A DNA stretch of 64,000 bases from Pseudoalteromonas amylolytica (GCF_001854605.1 NZ_MKJU01000005.1:1-64000), one strand, 5' to 3'. Shown: positions 16,660-26,716, counted from the stretch's first letter. The notes: generated from the letters alone by a model not told the origin. Program-made: numbers and translations.

Positions 16660-17206
16660 TCTGAGCCTATTATTATAAATTGTACGCCTAAACCCGTTGC
16701 TATTATCTATGTACAACGTCTGAGAATCACTCGAGCCTAGTCTCGCTTGCCCGAATTACTTCTGATCAAATCAGCTTGTGTTCATATTTAACAAAATTAA
16801 ACTGGTTTGTCTTATCGTATCGGTCAGTATCTGAGATTATTTAGCAAATTTAGCCAAACAGTAAACAACCGATGAAAAATCCAACAACTTGTTCTGTGTT
16901 TTAGGATCGAACCGTAAGAGTATAGACGTAAAAGAAAACCTCAGCGTGACCTACTGCGCTTTACTTTAACAACTTTGAATACTACAAACAGACCCATATG
17001 CTGAATACCTAATGTTTGCAGCTAGCTGTTTTTACAACTGAGGCGTGTTTTTTTGGCACTGAGATTGGTGAACACAGGGTAGTGACTCGATTATATTTAA
17101 GGCACTTATAGCTGCAACAATTAGAACGTTCCAATACATCAAACGACACTCTTGATATGAATACGTATTCATCAAACTTTCAAAGATATGTTTTTTGACA
17201 ATAAAA
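16660..17206. other. Intergenic region with a 16-bp perfect palindrome
   Basis: About 550 bp with no supported gene. It should contain the chemoreceptor promoter. The one clear element is ATGAATACGTATTCAT (17157-17172), a perfect 16-bp palindrome with a central CG, about 500 bp from the chemoreceptor start and just beyond the sugar-transporter terminator. Confidence 0.5.
17157..17172. promoter_or_regulatory. Perfect 16-bp palindrome, candidate operator
   Basis: ATGAATACGTATTCAT reads the same on both strands. Its size and symmetry suit a dimeric repressor such as a LacI- or GntR-type protein, but no gene start is close by. Confidence 0.35.
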
Positions 17207-17228
17207 AAGGCAAGCGAATGCTTGCCTT
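17203..17228 (-). terminator. Terminator of the sugar transporter gene
   Basis: AAGGCAAGC (17207-17215) pairs with GCTTGCCTT (17220-17228) over a 4-nt GAAT loop, with six T on the minus side. Confidence 0.85.
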
Positions 17229-17249
17229 AGTTAGGGAGGTATTTTGTAA

Positions 17250-18518
17250 TTAATTAACTTTAGTCTTCCACTGCTGCGCCCACTTCACAACATTTAAACC
17301 ATACCAAGCGATGTACAAATAACACACTAGAGGAACGATAAAGCTGACTTGAATATTAATTGAATCTGCGAACATTCCTTGAAGTAGTGGCACAATTGCG
17401 CCGCCTACGATAGCAAGACATAGCCAACCTGAGCCTTTACTGGTCAATGAACCTAGCCCTTCAATCGCCACGGAGAAAATCGTTGGAAACATAATAGAGT
17501 TGAACAAGCCAATAGCAAGTACTGCCCACATTGCTAAGTGCCCTTCAGTTAACATTGTGGTGGTCAGTAACGCTACAATACACAACGCATTAAACATCAG
17601 TGCCTTAGAGGGTGCTACTTTTTGTAATGCTGCTGAGCCGATAAACCTACCAACCATTGCACCACCCCAGTAATAGCTGATTAGCTTAGCAGCTGCATGC
17701 TCTTCAAGACCTGCAATATGCGGCTGTGCAAAATAGTTTACTAAAAAGCTACCAATCGCAACTTCTGCACCTACATAACAAAAAATGGCACCAACACCCA
17801 TAACTAAATGCGGTGCATCAAATAGGCTATGATCTTTAGCCTTGCAGCTTTGCTCTTGAGTATGGGCTTCAATGGTCGGTAATTTTAGAAAAGCAAATAC
17901 GATTGCGATAGTTAACAAAGCGCCAGCAAGCATCAAATAAGGTACTTTGACAGACTCAGCGCCTGCTTCTGCCGCCATAGTACCTGCGGCTCCAAAAAAC
18001 AATAACCCACCTACATAAGGCCCGACTGTGGTGCCCAAAGAGTTAAGCGCTTGTGCCAAGTTTAAACGGCTAGATGCGGTTTTAGCTGGCCCAAGTGCTG
18101 CCACATAAGGGTTTGCTGACACTTGTAACACAGTTATCCCTGACGCCAGTACAAATAGTGCACCTAGGAATAGCCAATATTCATGAACTGCTACAGCGGG
18201 GTAGAACAACATACACCCAACTGAGGCAACGACTAAACCCGTTAACACGCCGTTTTTATAGCCCAGCTTTTTGACTAATGCGCCAGCTGGTAAAGATACG
18301 ATGAAGTAAGCACTGAAAAAGCAAAACTGGATCATCATAGCTTCGGTGTAGTTTAGGTCAAATACACTTTTTAATCTCGGGATCAAAACATCATTGAGTA
18401 CGGTTATAAAACCCCATAGAAAAAATAATGTGGTCATTGCACTTAACGGTAACAAATAGTTTTTGTTTTCGTCATTACCTTGTGCAACAAAGCTTTGATT
18501 TGTGTTTATGTCACTCAC
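17250..18518 (-). CDS. FucP-family sugar:proton symporter (MFS)
   Basis: 422 residues with 12 predicted membrane helices. The start (PLSAMTTLFFLWGFITVLNDVLIP) and QVSANPYVAALGPAKTASSRLNLAQALNSLG near 130 are characteristic of the fucose/glucose/galactose permease family. It should import a monosaccharide with protons. It is divergent from a PfkB-family kinase gene across about 360 bp, which suggests a transporter/kinase pair for one sugar, most likely fructose or a related ketose given the kinase type. The substrate cannot be fixed from sequence. Confidence 0.88.
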   Translation of the reverse strand: MSDINTNQSFVAQGNDENKNYLLPLSAMTTLFFLWGFITVLNDVLIPRLKSVFDLNYTEAMMIQFCFFSAYFIVSLPAGALVKKLGYKNGVLTGLVVASVGCMLFYPAVAVHEYWLFLGALFVLASGITVLQVSANPYVAALGPAKTASSRLNLAQALNSLGTTVGPYVGGLLFFGAAGTMAAEAGAESVKVPYLMLAGALLTIAIVFAFLKLPTIEAHTQEQSCKAKDHSLFDAPHLVMGVGAIFCYVGAEVAIGSFLVNYFAQPHIAGLEEHAAAKLISYYWGGAMVGRFIGSAALQKVAPSKALMFNALCIVALLTTTMLTEGHLAMWAVLAIGLFNSIMFPTIFSVAIEGLGSLTSKGSGWLCLAIVGGAIVPLLQGMFADSINIQVSFIVPLVCYLYIAWYGLNVVKWAQQWKTKVN

Positions 18519-18876
18519 AAGAAAAACTCCAATAAAAGGGATAAATCGATTTTACACACTGTAACAACAAAATCACAAATGTTTTGCTGGACCGTTCCAA
18601 TTTTAAAGTAGCTACATTCACGCCAATTTTATCCTTACCACTTTAAATTTTTGAACCGTGATCTGATGCAGCATTCCCTTTTAGCGAATAAAGCAAAGTG
18701 CTTTTTTGTCACATACAGTATGATAGAATCTCCAAATACTGTTGGTTTTATGACATTTTTCCTCGAATCGACTCGGTGTTCCTGAACAAAAGTATTTGTT
18801 ATTGTCCATATACAGCGCTTTACCATAGCGTATGCTATCAAGCGCTGTGCATCGTCCTTTTATAAGAGCAATAAAT
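18519..18876. other. Divergent promoter region between transporter and kinase
   Basis: About 360 bp without a supported gene; several frames cross it but none has a ribosome-binding site or family features. AAATCGATTT (18543-18552) is a 10-bp palindrome with a central CG, 25 nt upstream of the transporter start, in the style of LacI-family operators. TAGC/GCTA dyads lie near 18826-18838 before the kinase. Confidence 0.45.
18543..18552. promoter_or_regulatory. LacI-family-like operator palindrome
   Basis: AAATCGATTT, symmetric around CG, upstream of the sugar transporter. No LacI-type regulator gene is in the window. A 10-bp palindrome in A+T-rich DNA may be chance. Confidence 0.3.
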
Positions 18877-19833
18877 ATGAGTGTTATCTGTTTTGGTGAA
18901 GCCCTAATAGATTTACTGTCTGATGACAAAGCCCCTGAATCATTCACAAAATACGCAGGTGGTGCTCCGGCAAATGTCGCTGTTGCAGTGGCAAAACAGG
19001 GAATTAAGGCCAGTTTTTGTGGAATGTTCTCTAACGACAGCTTCGCAGAGTTTTTACTCTCTGAGCTTCGCAATTATGGTGTCGAGACTCAATATAGCCG
19101 CCGTACAGATAAAGCAAAAACAGCGTTAGCATTTGTGCCTTTAGATGAGAGTGGTGAACGCAGCTTTAGCTTTTATCGCTCACCTTCAGCTGACTTGCTT
19201 TTTAGAGCACAAGACTTCACGCCCGAGGTTTTTATCAACCATCGCATCTTACATGTTTGTAGTAATAGCTTGAGCGAAGCCAATATTTATAAGGCAACCA
19301 TCTATGCTCTTAGCCAAGCTAAAAGCCACAGTATGGTGTGTAGTTTTGATATAAACCTAAGACTTAACTTATGGCCATCGCAAAGATATATCATTGACCG
19401 CCTATGGCATGTCATTGCTTTATCGGACATTGTGAAATTATCGCAACAAGAGTTGGACTTTTTGCACCAACATAGCCACACAGAGCATGGGCAAAATAAG
19501 ACTATTGACGCAATACTCGCTACCAACACCAAGTGTATCATCGTTACAGATGGTGCCAAACCAATCAAATGCTATACCAACTCATGTCAATTTCAGGTCT
19601 TACCGCCCAAAGTGGAAGCAATCGATACAACCGCAGCTGGTGACGCTTTTGTTGGTGGTTTTCTAAGTCAACTTAGCAAACACGAAAGCCCCTCAATGGC
19701 ACTGACTTGCGAATCCTTCTTAACCAGTGCGATTAACTATGCAAGTCGATGTGGCGCATACGCCGCAACTATAAAGGGCGCGTTTAGTTCAATACCAAGT
19801 GGTGAACAAATACTCGATGAGAGAACACCGTAA
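18877..19833 (+). CDS. PfkB-family carbohydrate kinase, probable fructokinase
   Basis: 318 residues from ATG 18877 (AAGAG upstream); the frame opens earlier at 18832 but those residues do not match the family. The N-terminal motif FGEALIDLL and GGAPANVAVAVAKQG are PfkB signature 1. DTTAAGDAFVGGF near 260 is signature 2 with the catalytic Asp and the anion hole, in the AAGD form also known from ribokinase. It should phosphorylate a sugar with ATP in the cytoplasm. FGEALID and GGAPAN favour fructokinase. It is divergent from a FucP-type permease, consistent with uptake followed by phosphorylation. Confidence 0.85.
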   Translation: MSVICFGEALIDLLSDDKAPESFTKYAGGAPANVAVAVAKQGIKASFCGMFSNDSFAEFLLSELRNYGVETQYSRRTDKAKTALAFVPLDESGERSFSFYRSPSADLLFRAQDFTPEVFINHRILHVCSNSLSEANIYKATIYALSQAKSHSMVCSFDINLRLNLWPSQRYIIDRLWHVIALSDIVKLSQQELDFLHQHSHTEHGQNKTIDAILATNTKCIIVTDGAKPIKCYTNSCQFQVLPPKVEAIDTTAAGDAFVGGFLSQLSKHESPSMALTCESFLTSAINYASRCGAYAATIKGAFSSIPSGEQILDERTP

Positions 19834-19879
19834 TACTTGCTCTCGCAGACGTAATTACTTTAAGAGCAGCTTGTTAAGT

Positions 19880-20386
19880 TCAATCGCAGTCGAATGTGGG
19901 CCAATCGGCCACATAATCCTCAAACTCATGTTCCATATCAACCGTGTTGTCTTTAGTAACGCGGCCTCTTACGCTAATACCCTGTTCGTGCATTTTATCT
20001 TTACTGCCATTGTTGAGCAGTGGATGCCAGCTTGCAAGGCCCCTGCCCTCATGCAAGCGTCGGTAACTGCAACTTTGTGGCATAAAAAATATATCTTTTA
20101 AATTTTCTTTGGTAAGTTTTACGCATGAGGGAACAAGCTGTTGGCGCTCACTATAGCGTGTACAACCACACGTGTTTTCATCAATGTATTGGCAAACGAG
20201 GCTGGTATAAATCAGGCTCTCACCTTCACGTAAAAAGTCGGTGCTCGCAAACGCTTCATCATCTTCGTGATCGCTATCAATGAAGGTATTTAGACAACAT
20301 TTTCCGCACCCATCACAAATGGCTTCCCACTCCTGCTGGTTCATTTGCGCTAACGGTTTGGCCTGCCAAAATGGTTGGTTGTTCAT
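19880..20386 (-). CDS. ycgN: YcgN-family cysteine cluster protein (UPF0260)
   Basis: 168 residues, soluble. Eight or more cysteines in the family pattern: CDGCGKCC at about 24-31, C at about 65 (VCQYID), CGCTRY, PSCVKL and QSCSYR. This resembles the zinc- or iron-chelating CxxCxxCC group (PF03692). The function is unproven. It is convergent with the kinase gene (46 nt between stops) and 65 nt downstream of the histidine kinase on the same strand. In E. coli ycgN sits near ycgL and min; here it is about 12 kb away from them. Confidence 0.9.
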   Translation of the reverse strand: MNNQPFWQAKPLAQMNQQEWEAICDGCGKCCLNTFIDSDHEDDEAFASTDFLREGESLIYTSLVCQYIDENTCGCTRYSERQQLVPSCVKLTKENLKDIFFMPQSCSYRRLHEGRGLASWHPLLNNGSKDKMHEQGISVRGRVTKDNTVDMEHEFEDYVADWPTFDCD

Positions 20387-20451
20387 ACTAAATACTTCAT
20401 CATTACAAGATCAATGCAAAGTTTACTTAAATCGTCGCTAATTAGCAAAGA

Positions 20452-22398
20452 TCACGCAAATTCATAGGCAAATGATTTAGGCAATTTGAACTCTATCGTC
20501 ACGCCTCCAAGTGCGCTGTTGTAAGATGTGATTTCGCCATGATGCGCGTCTATCAACTTTTTACATATAGCCAGACCCATTCCCTTACCACCTAGCGTAC
20601 TGTTACGGGATGGTTCTTGACGGAACAAAGGCTCAAACAATAACTGATGTGCATCAAAAGTGAGCGGCTCGCCTGAATTTTCAATACGTACAATTAGGTT
20701 TTTCTCAGTCTCTATAAAGCTCAATTGTATTTGTACTGAGCTACCACCAAACTTTAGTGCGTTAGCAATGGCTTCATCGATCACTTGCTTAATTGCTTTT
20801 GTATCCATACTTATAGTGCTGAGGCCATTGAGTTCACTGTGTACGCTAAAACAGTGATGATGGCTGTCTATCGTTCTGCTACAACTGTCCGTAACTTGTT
20901 GAATAAAAGGCTCCAACTGAATAGGCTCAATGTTCAATCCATAGTGCAAATCTTTTGAGTCACTGACCAGCATCAAAGTATTAATAAACTCATTCAACTC
21001 ATCGATTTTATCGTGTAGCTTTTTATATGACTCATGTACATTATCCACAATATTATGTTGTAAGGACTCAACTTGAATCTTCATTACCGTTAACGGTGTT
21101 CTTAGTTCATGGGATAAATCAGTAAACAGGCGCAGCTCATTTTTCTTACTTTGCTCGGAATTTTGTAATGACACCTGTTGTTCTTGCAATACAGTTTCAT
21201 TAAGTGAACTAACTTGCTTTTGCAGGTGATAAACAAGTTGGTATTGTACTGACTTATGCTGCACCGCCATGGCAACCGTAAACAGACAGACCTCTATTAG
21301 ATAGCCAACTTTGATATACGTCGATATATCAAAGTTGGCGAAAATATTACCAAAGCTCGCACCTAAGATAGCTAAAATATTCACAAACAGTACATGATTG
21401 AACAAGCTCACCGCAAAAATTTTGATGCCCGGCGCATGTTGCTTCATACACCAGTAACAAGTGTATAAAAATACCGGAATGATCAATGAACTAGCAAGAA
21501 GATTGTAGAAAACGGACTGTAGCCACAACGCAACAGGAACTAGGGCGCAGTAAATCAGCAATGATCCGATGTAAATTTTATCCAATGTGGGATGATGATA
21601 CTTAAGCTGCAAAAAGCTGCGTACAAAAAGAATATGGAGTATTGGTACTAACACCATCAAAACAATGGAAAACATGTTAGAGAACTGCCCAACTTCAGGC
21701 CAAAAGTACTGATATGTAAACCCAGCCATATCAATCACAATAAACAAAAACATACTGGTCCAAATCGCATAAAATACATTTGTTAAATTACGATTGAAGA
21801 ACAGGTTTACAATAACGATCAATAGAATTGCTAAAACTATTCCTACGATTATGGCGTTGTTTAACACGCTCATTTGCATAGTCTGGATAAAGTTTTTGGG
21901 GCTATGAATGCGGATGTTTGCGGGTGCGTTTGCAAAGGTCTGGTACTTAATATAAAGCGTTTTGCTCTGCTTAGGGGAAATTTCTATTGGAATATACAGT
22001 TGTGGGTGCTTAAATGGCCTGTCAGTAAATTTACTTGATTCATTTAGACTTATTATCTCACCGTTTTGTGATTGCCAATACATTTCCAGCACCGGTAAAC
22101 GGGCAAAGCCAAATGACACATACCAAGTTGGCTCCTGGGTATGATTAGTGATATCTACCTTAGCCCACTTCCAGTAACCTTTTGGGTTCGGCTTTTGTAT
22201 CTCATACGGCTTTAGTAAATGAGATAGAGTCTGTAATTGCTCCACACTTCTAATTTGCTTGTTATAGTCATGAAAAAACAACCCATACTTTTTCAGCTCA
22301 TACTCGCTTTGACTTGGGGACAGCTCTAACGCATCAGCCATGACCAAAAAACTGGTAAAGCAGTTGAGTAAAAGCAAAATAATATAACGTAGTTTCAT
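20452..22398 (-). CDS. Orphan 7TMR-DISM sensor histidine kinase
   Basis: 648 residues. A signal peptide is followed by a periplasmic DISMED2-like beta domain (about 25-165, with GYWKWAKVDITNHT and WYVSFGFARLP), seven membrane helices (about 180-380), a coiled coil, HisKA with the phospho-acceptor His in DLSHELRTPLTV near 425, and HATPase_c with EAIANALKFG (N box) and GGKGMGLAICKKLI (G box) near the end. No response regulator gene is adjacent, so it is an orphan. DISMED2 domains often bind carbohydrates or related ligands. The neighbours ycgN and the secreted repeat protein do not reveal the signal. Confidence 0.88.
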   Translation of the reverse strand: MKLRYIILLLLNCFTSFLVMADALELSPSQSEYELKKYGLFFHDYNKQIRSVEQLQTLSHLLKPYEIQKPNPKGYWKWAKVDITNHTQEPTWYVSFGFARLPVLEMYWQSQNGEIISLNESSKFTDRPFKHPQLYIPIEISPKQSKTLYIKYQTFANAPANIRIHSPKNFIQTMQMSVLNNAIIVGIVLAILLIVIVNLFFNRNLTNVFYAIWTSMFLFIVIDMAGFTYQYFWPEVGQFSNMFSIVLMVLVPILHILFVRSFLQLKYHHPTLDKIYIGSLLIYCALVPVALWLQSVFYNLLASSLIIPVFLYTCYWCMKQHAPGIKIFAVSLFNHVLFVNILAILGASFGNIFANFDISTYIKVGYLIEVCLFTVAMAVQHKSVQYQLVYHLQKQVSSLNETVLQEQQVSLQNSEQSKKNELRLFTDLSHELRTPLTVMKIQVESLQHNIVDNVHESYKKLHDKIDELNEFINTLMLVSDSKDLHYGLNIEPIQLEPFIQQVTDSCSRTIDSHHHCFSVHSELNGLSTISMDTKAIKQVIDEAIANALKFGGSSVQIQLSFIETEKNLIVRIENSGEPLTFDAHQLLFEPLFRQEPSRNSTLGGKGMGLAICKKLIDAHHGEITSYNSALGGVTIEFKLPKSFAYEFA

Positions 22399-22543
22399 AC
22401 ACTAAAGTAGATTAACTTGATTAAGCACAGCCTAACGAAAGAAAATGTAGTAAATATGGAGAGATATGTATTACTGATTAATATTTTACAAAACAAGTAA
22501 TACTAAAGGACTATCCACGAACGAAATCTTGCTATTGTTATAT

Positions 22544-22572
22544 ACAAAAAAGGCGCGTATTTCACGCGCCTT
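22544..22572 (-). terminator. Terminator of the secreted repeat protein gene
   Basis: AAGGCGCGT (22550-22558) pairs with ACGCGCCTT (22564-22572) over a 5-nt loop, with six T on the minus side, 22 nt after the stop. Confidence 0.85.
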
Positions 22573-22594
22573 GAGACAAACTTCATAATAACAG

Positions 22595-24733
22595 TTATTC
22601 CAATGTTACGCTTGCTGAGTCTGTTGGCATGATTGCTTGAGAGCCATCATCATCTACAACCGTAGCAGTCACGTTATTCACGTGAGGCGAGCTGGTCACA
22701 ACTGCAGTGAATTCACAGCTATAGGTGTCACCGGTTTGTGTAGCAGGTTGCATAACTTGTGGCACTGAACAGGTTGTTGACTGAATGCTACCTGCGACAA
22801 CGGTAATATCACCAAACATATCATCTGTTAGTTGCGTTACCGTCAGTGCTTCTGAGTCAGAATCATTCGATACGCTCACCTGATATGTCACAACCGCTTG
22901 AGTTGCTGTTTTTACAAGGCTAGCCGCTGGCGGTGTATTGAGGATATTTACCGTTGCATCATCAACTGCAGATACAACTTCTCCATCGTCATCTAGGCCG
23001 GAAACAGAGACTACATTGGTAACAGATGTGTTGCCATTTCCAGCAACGTAAGTGATCAAGTTACACGAATATGAACCGCTTGGTGCAATAACTTGCGGTA
23101 AGCTACAAGTACCTTGACCTGCAATTGAGCCAAGCTTGTCATCATCAGCTACATCGATTGTTACTGAATCAACTAATGAAGTATTGTTGATAGTGTAAGT
23201 GTAAGTAACATTCGCCCCAGGTTCGTCGAATGACGATGGCGAAGCCGTTTTAATCACTTCAATGCTAGATGGCGTATTGAGAATAATCACGGTTGCTGAA
23301 TCACTCGCACTCACCGCATTACCTTCGTCATCTGCGCCAATTGCTGTGATCGTATCGGTTTCTGAGTCACCTGCATTACCGCTTACTTGAGCTGAGAATG
23401 TACAGCTGTATTGAGCACCCACATTTATCACTTGTGGTACAGCACAGTCACCTTGACCATTTAAGTCACCATGAATGTTATCTACCAAAGATGTGATAGT
23501 GATTGGATCCGAACTTGCTGCACTGGTATTATCAATCACCGTTGTGAAGCTAACCAATCCTCCTGGTTCTGGTAATTGAGTAGGTGACGCAGTTTTTACT
23601 AATGTAATACTTGGTGCAGAATCAATAATAGCGACTTGCGCGGTATCGTCACCACTTAATGCATTACCGTTGTCGTCAACACCACTTGCTGTAACAACAT
23701 CTATTTCCACATCGCCCGCGTTACCCACAATACTGGTTGTGAATTGACAAGTATACGTATCAATACCACCAGGGTTACGGTCATCCGATGGGATCACTTG
23801 AGGCACACTACATGTGGTACTCAAAATGCCATCGTGGCCTGCCGTCGTAATATCACCATAAATGCTATCCGTTAATACGTTTAATGTTACATTATTTTGT
23901 GGGTCAATACCGACATTGGTTACAGATACAGTGAATGTAGCGTTACCACCTGGCTCGACCAAGATTTCAGGGGTCACTGATTTGTTGACTAACAACTCTG
24001 CCGGTGGCACTGCGATTGGAATATTAAAGGTATTATCACACTTACATTTTGATGGAGAACCTGGATATGCGTCGCTTGGATTAACACACAGCTCGTTTGC
24101 ACCAGACTGACGCCAACTTGTACAATAAGGCAGATTTAACTGGCCATCATTATCTGGGTCGACACAGGTAGCTGTCAGCGTAAATGTCGGTGACAGTGGG
24201 TTGAAATCTGGCTTGCTGATATCACCACACTCATCTTGTACACCCGATGGACCAGTGGTTCCCGGGAATGGATCATTCGTACCATCTAAATCAAGCCAAG
24301 GTGGAGTTGGTGCAAATGGCAAAGTTGAAATACTACATTGACCACTTTGTGCGCCGTCATTGTTCGGATCGCCGTCAGTTACAAAGTAAATACCTATGTC
24401 ATGACGCTCTTTAGAAGTAGTTTCGATATCAAATGTTGCTGTGAATTGCACTGTATCTCCTTGATACGCACAGCCATCATCTAATATTTCCAACATCGGA
24501 GTACCATCTGGATTACTCGACACCCCAGCCACTTTTACGTCATTTGCTGTACATTGCACTGCAAAACCTGCGGTCTCTTCCATACAACCTGCATACTCAG
24601 TACCTAGAGCTTGCGCGCTATTGAACGAAAAAGCACTTATCAAAGCAAACGTACCTAATGCGACACTTTTCAGGCATGACCCTGATATTGTCCACTTAGG
24701 CTTGCTCACAAAACAATTTATACCTTTAAACAT
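22595..24733 (-). CDS. Secreted protein with four DUF11-like repeats
   Basis: 712 residues. A signal peptide ends at SFNSAQA (about residue 42). A Cys-rich N-terminal domain (43-235) with DPNNDG and DPDNDG acidic loops suggests calcium binding. Four Ig-like repeats then follow at about 240, 375, 490 and 600, each opening like LVKTASP....EPG and carrying one Cys pair in the form CSVPQVI...Y.C.F; the last repeat is shortened. This resembles DUF11/DUF7507 repeats of surface and adhesion proteins. There is no LPXTG, PEP-CTERM or C-terminal barrel, and the protein ends in SVTLE, so it is probably released or held by another factor. It is monocistronic. Confidence 0.75.
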   Translation of the reverse strand: MFKGINCFVSKPKWTISGSCLKSVALGTFALISAFSFNSAQALGTEYAGCMEETAGFAVQCTANDVKVAGVSSNPDGTPMLEILDDGCAYQGDTVQFTATFDIETTSKERHDIGIYFVTDGDPNNDGAQSGQCSISTLPFAPTPPWLDLDGTNDPFPGTTGPSGVQDECGDISKPDFNPLSPTFTLTATCVDPDNDGQLNLPYCTSWRQSGANELCVNPSDAYPGSPSKCKCDNTFNIPIAVPPAELLVNKSVTPEILVEPGGNATFTVSVTNVGIDPQNNVTLNVLTDSIYGDITTAGHDGILSTTCSVPQVIPSDDRNPGGIDTYTCQFTTSIVGNAGDVEIDVVTASGVDDNGNALSGDDTAQVAIIDSAPSITLVKTASPTQLPEPGGLVSFTTVIDNTSAASSDPITITSLVDNIHGDLNGQGDCAVPQVINVGAQYSCTFSAQVSGNAGDSETDTITAIGADDEGNAVSASDSATVIILNTPSSIEVIKTASPSSFDEPGANVTYTYTINNTSLVDSVTIDVADDDKLGSIAGQGTCSLPQVIAPSGSYSCNLITYVAGNGNTSVTNVVSVSGLDDDGEVVSAVDDATVNILNTPPAASLVKTATQAVVTYQVSVSNDSDSEALTVTQLTDDMFGDITVVAGSIQSTTCSVPQVMQPATQTGDTYSCEFTAVVTSSPHVNNVTATVVDDDGSQAIMPTDSASVTLE

Positions 24734-25524
24734 TTCATATACTCCTTCACTAAACCATTTGTATACCAGACCTTTACCTCTGGCAGGGAGCTTTAATGAC
24801 CATTAAGCGGGATAGCTCAACAGCATCAAAATATTCCCCACGCTCATAGACTCGACTACCAAGCGCGGAAAATAATACTTTTTAACTAACTTAATAACTC
24901 TCTATGCTTTAACCCTCATATGCGAATAAAGAATTAGATAGCTTTGCTAACGCATTGGGTAAAAACAAAACATTCAGTTAGCGTTCATCTTTATAAAGCA
25001 TAGATCAACACATTCCAAATACATTTTTTTTACACTTAACATACAAAAATGAACAAAACCGCTGATAAACAAACAGAAATTTGAGATTAAAATGTTGTAA
25101 ACTGAATGGTGTTGTGTTTTTTGCAACTCAATATGCATAACTCAACACTTTGTTTTATCGCATCAAACAACTTAATATTTACAATTAATTTATTTCGATA
25201 AACGATACGCTTGAAGACGCCTCTATGTGGTAACGCCCTATTTAGGGACAATGAAAATATTTATGTTTTTTTTGATTTAAAACAAAAATAACACTAAAGG
25301 ATTAGAATTGATTATTAAAAAGGTACACCCAAGTACAAGCGCAAACCTTAGCCAACGCTTTTCATCAAATTAAAATAAGTCAAACGACTTTGGCGTTTCC
25401 GTACTTTGAGTACCTACTTCATTGAAAAAAACGCATAAGTGAAATATTTCTGTAACAATCTCATGTTTAAATCCGCGTCCTTGAAATAAAAACATCATCA
25501 AATTGTCATATTTGATGCAGGACA
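24734..25524. other. Long A+T-rich intergenic region, no gene seen
   Basis: About 790 bp between divergent genes. Neither strand has an open frame with a ribosome-binding site and coding character. It must hold the promoters of the secreted repeat protein and of nptA. A short CCCTA/TAGGG dyad sits near 25236-25247. CTGTAAC and TCTCAT (25450-25466) resemble the element upstream of the alkaline phosphatase, but weakly. Confidence 0.5.
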
Positions 25525-26673
25525 ATGAGAAAATCTATGCGAAACTCCGCACACTCTGGCTTATATAAGTTCTTAAACTGGGCAGCTATCGTTTTATTGG
25601 TTTACGCCGTTTTGGTAGCCGTTGGTACAGTCAGCGGTGGCTTTAAGCTTGCCTCTGGTGGCAGCGAAGGCGCCAAAGAAATCTTTGCATTTGCAACAAA
25701 CCCATTTGTCGCACTACTGCTGGGAGCGCTTGCTACAGCTTTAGTACAGTCTTCATCGACTGTGACCTCTGTCATCGTTGGTTTAGTCGCAGGCGGCCTA
25801 CCTATCGCTATCGCAATTCCTATGGTCATGGGTGCAAACATAGGCACAACCATCACAAACACGTTGGTTTCGATTGGTCACATCAGATCTAAAGATGAGT
25901 TTCAACGTGCTTTTGCGGCATCGACTGTTCACGACTTTTTTAACCTTATTGCTGTCGCTATCTTCCTACCGCTAGAAATCATGTTCGGCATACTACAAAA
26001 ACTAGCCGCTAGCTTATCTCATATGTTTGTTGGTGACGCGGACCTGTCGTTGAAAAGCTATAACTTTATCAAGCCTCTAGTTAAGCCGACTGTAGGTGTA
26101 ATCAAAGATGCCCTGAGCTTTCTAGATGGTAAATTACTGGGTGTAGCGATGGTAATTGCAGGTATCGGCCTTATTTTATTCGCTGTAACTGCGCTTGGTA
26201 AACTGCTTAAAAAGGCGTTAGTAGGCCGTGCAAAAGACATACTTCATAGCGCATTAGGACGTGGGCCTCTTGCTGGTATTGGTTCAGGTGCAGCAGTTAC
26301 AATAATGGTGCAATCGTCGTCAACAACTACCAGCTTAATGATCCCGCTTGCTGGCAGTGGTGTATTCACTACGCGTCAAATTTACCCATTCACTTTAGGT
26401 GCAAATATTGGTACAACTATCACAGCTCTACTTGCAGCTACATCAATCACAGGACCTGCAGCTGAAGTTGCATTAACTATCGCTTTAGTCCACGTGATGT
26501 TTAATGTGCTGGCTGTTGCGCTTATTTATGGCATTCCAGTGCTAAGAGAGCTGCCACTAACATGCGCAGAAAAACTTGCCCAAATTGGCGCTAATAACAA
26601 AAGTGCAGCGCTGGGTTATGTACTTGGGTCTTTCTTTATCTTACCTGGCATCATCATGATCGCCGTAAGATAA
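25525..26673 (+). CDS. nptA: Na+/phosphate symporter of the NptA/PNaS family
   Basis: 382 residues with about nine membrane helices in two inverted repeats. Each repeat carries the family signature: ALVQSSSTVTSVIVG near 75 and IMVQSSSTTTSLMIP near 270, each followed by a GANIGTTIT box. These QSSS motifs form the phosphate and sodium sites. The start at 25525 has AGGA upstream. It is a monocistronic gene with its own terminator. Sodium-driven phosphate uptake suits a marine bacterium. No PhoU-like domain is fused. Activity as an exporter under phosphate excess is possible in this family. Confidence 0.88.
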   Translation: MRKSMRNSAHSGLYKFLNWAAIVLLVYAVLVAVGTVSGGFKLASGGSEGAKEIFAFATNPFVALLLGALATALVQSSSTVTSVIVGLVAGGLPIAIAIPMVMGANIGTTITNTLVSIGHIRSKDEFQRAFAASTVHDFFNLIAVAIFLPLEIMFGILQKLAASLSHMFVGDADLSLKSYNFIKPLVKPTVGVIKDALSFLDGKLLGVAMVIAGIGLILFAVTALGKLLKKALVGRAKDILHSALGRGPLAGIGSGAAVTIMVQSSSTTTSLMIPLAGSGVFTTRQIYPFTLGANIGTTITALLAATSITGPAAEVALTIALVHVMFNVLAVALIYGIPVLRELPLTCAEKLAQIGANNKSAALGYVLGSFFILPGIIMIAVR

Positions 26674-26690
26674 CGCCAATTTAACCAACT

Positions 26691-26716
26691 AACGCCGCGC
26701 TCTAGCGGCGTTTTTT
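26691..26716 (+). terminator. Terminator of the Na/Pi symporter gene
   Basis: AACGCCGC (26691-26698) pairs with GCGGCGTT (26705-26712), 6-nt loop, followed by a T-run. Confidence 0.88.

Noticed and set aside
18681..19073. 130-codon minus-strand frame between transporter and kinase
   Set aside because: It overlaps the start of the PfkB-family kinase, which has signature motifs; the frame has no family features of its own.
25503..25509. TTGTCAT in front of the Na/Pi symporter as a PhoB site
   Set aside because: It lies between the ribosome-binding region and any promoter, 16 nt from the ATG, and has no second half site at the right distance.
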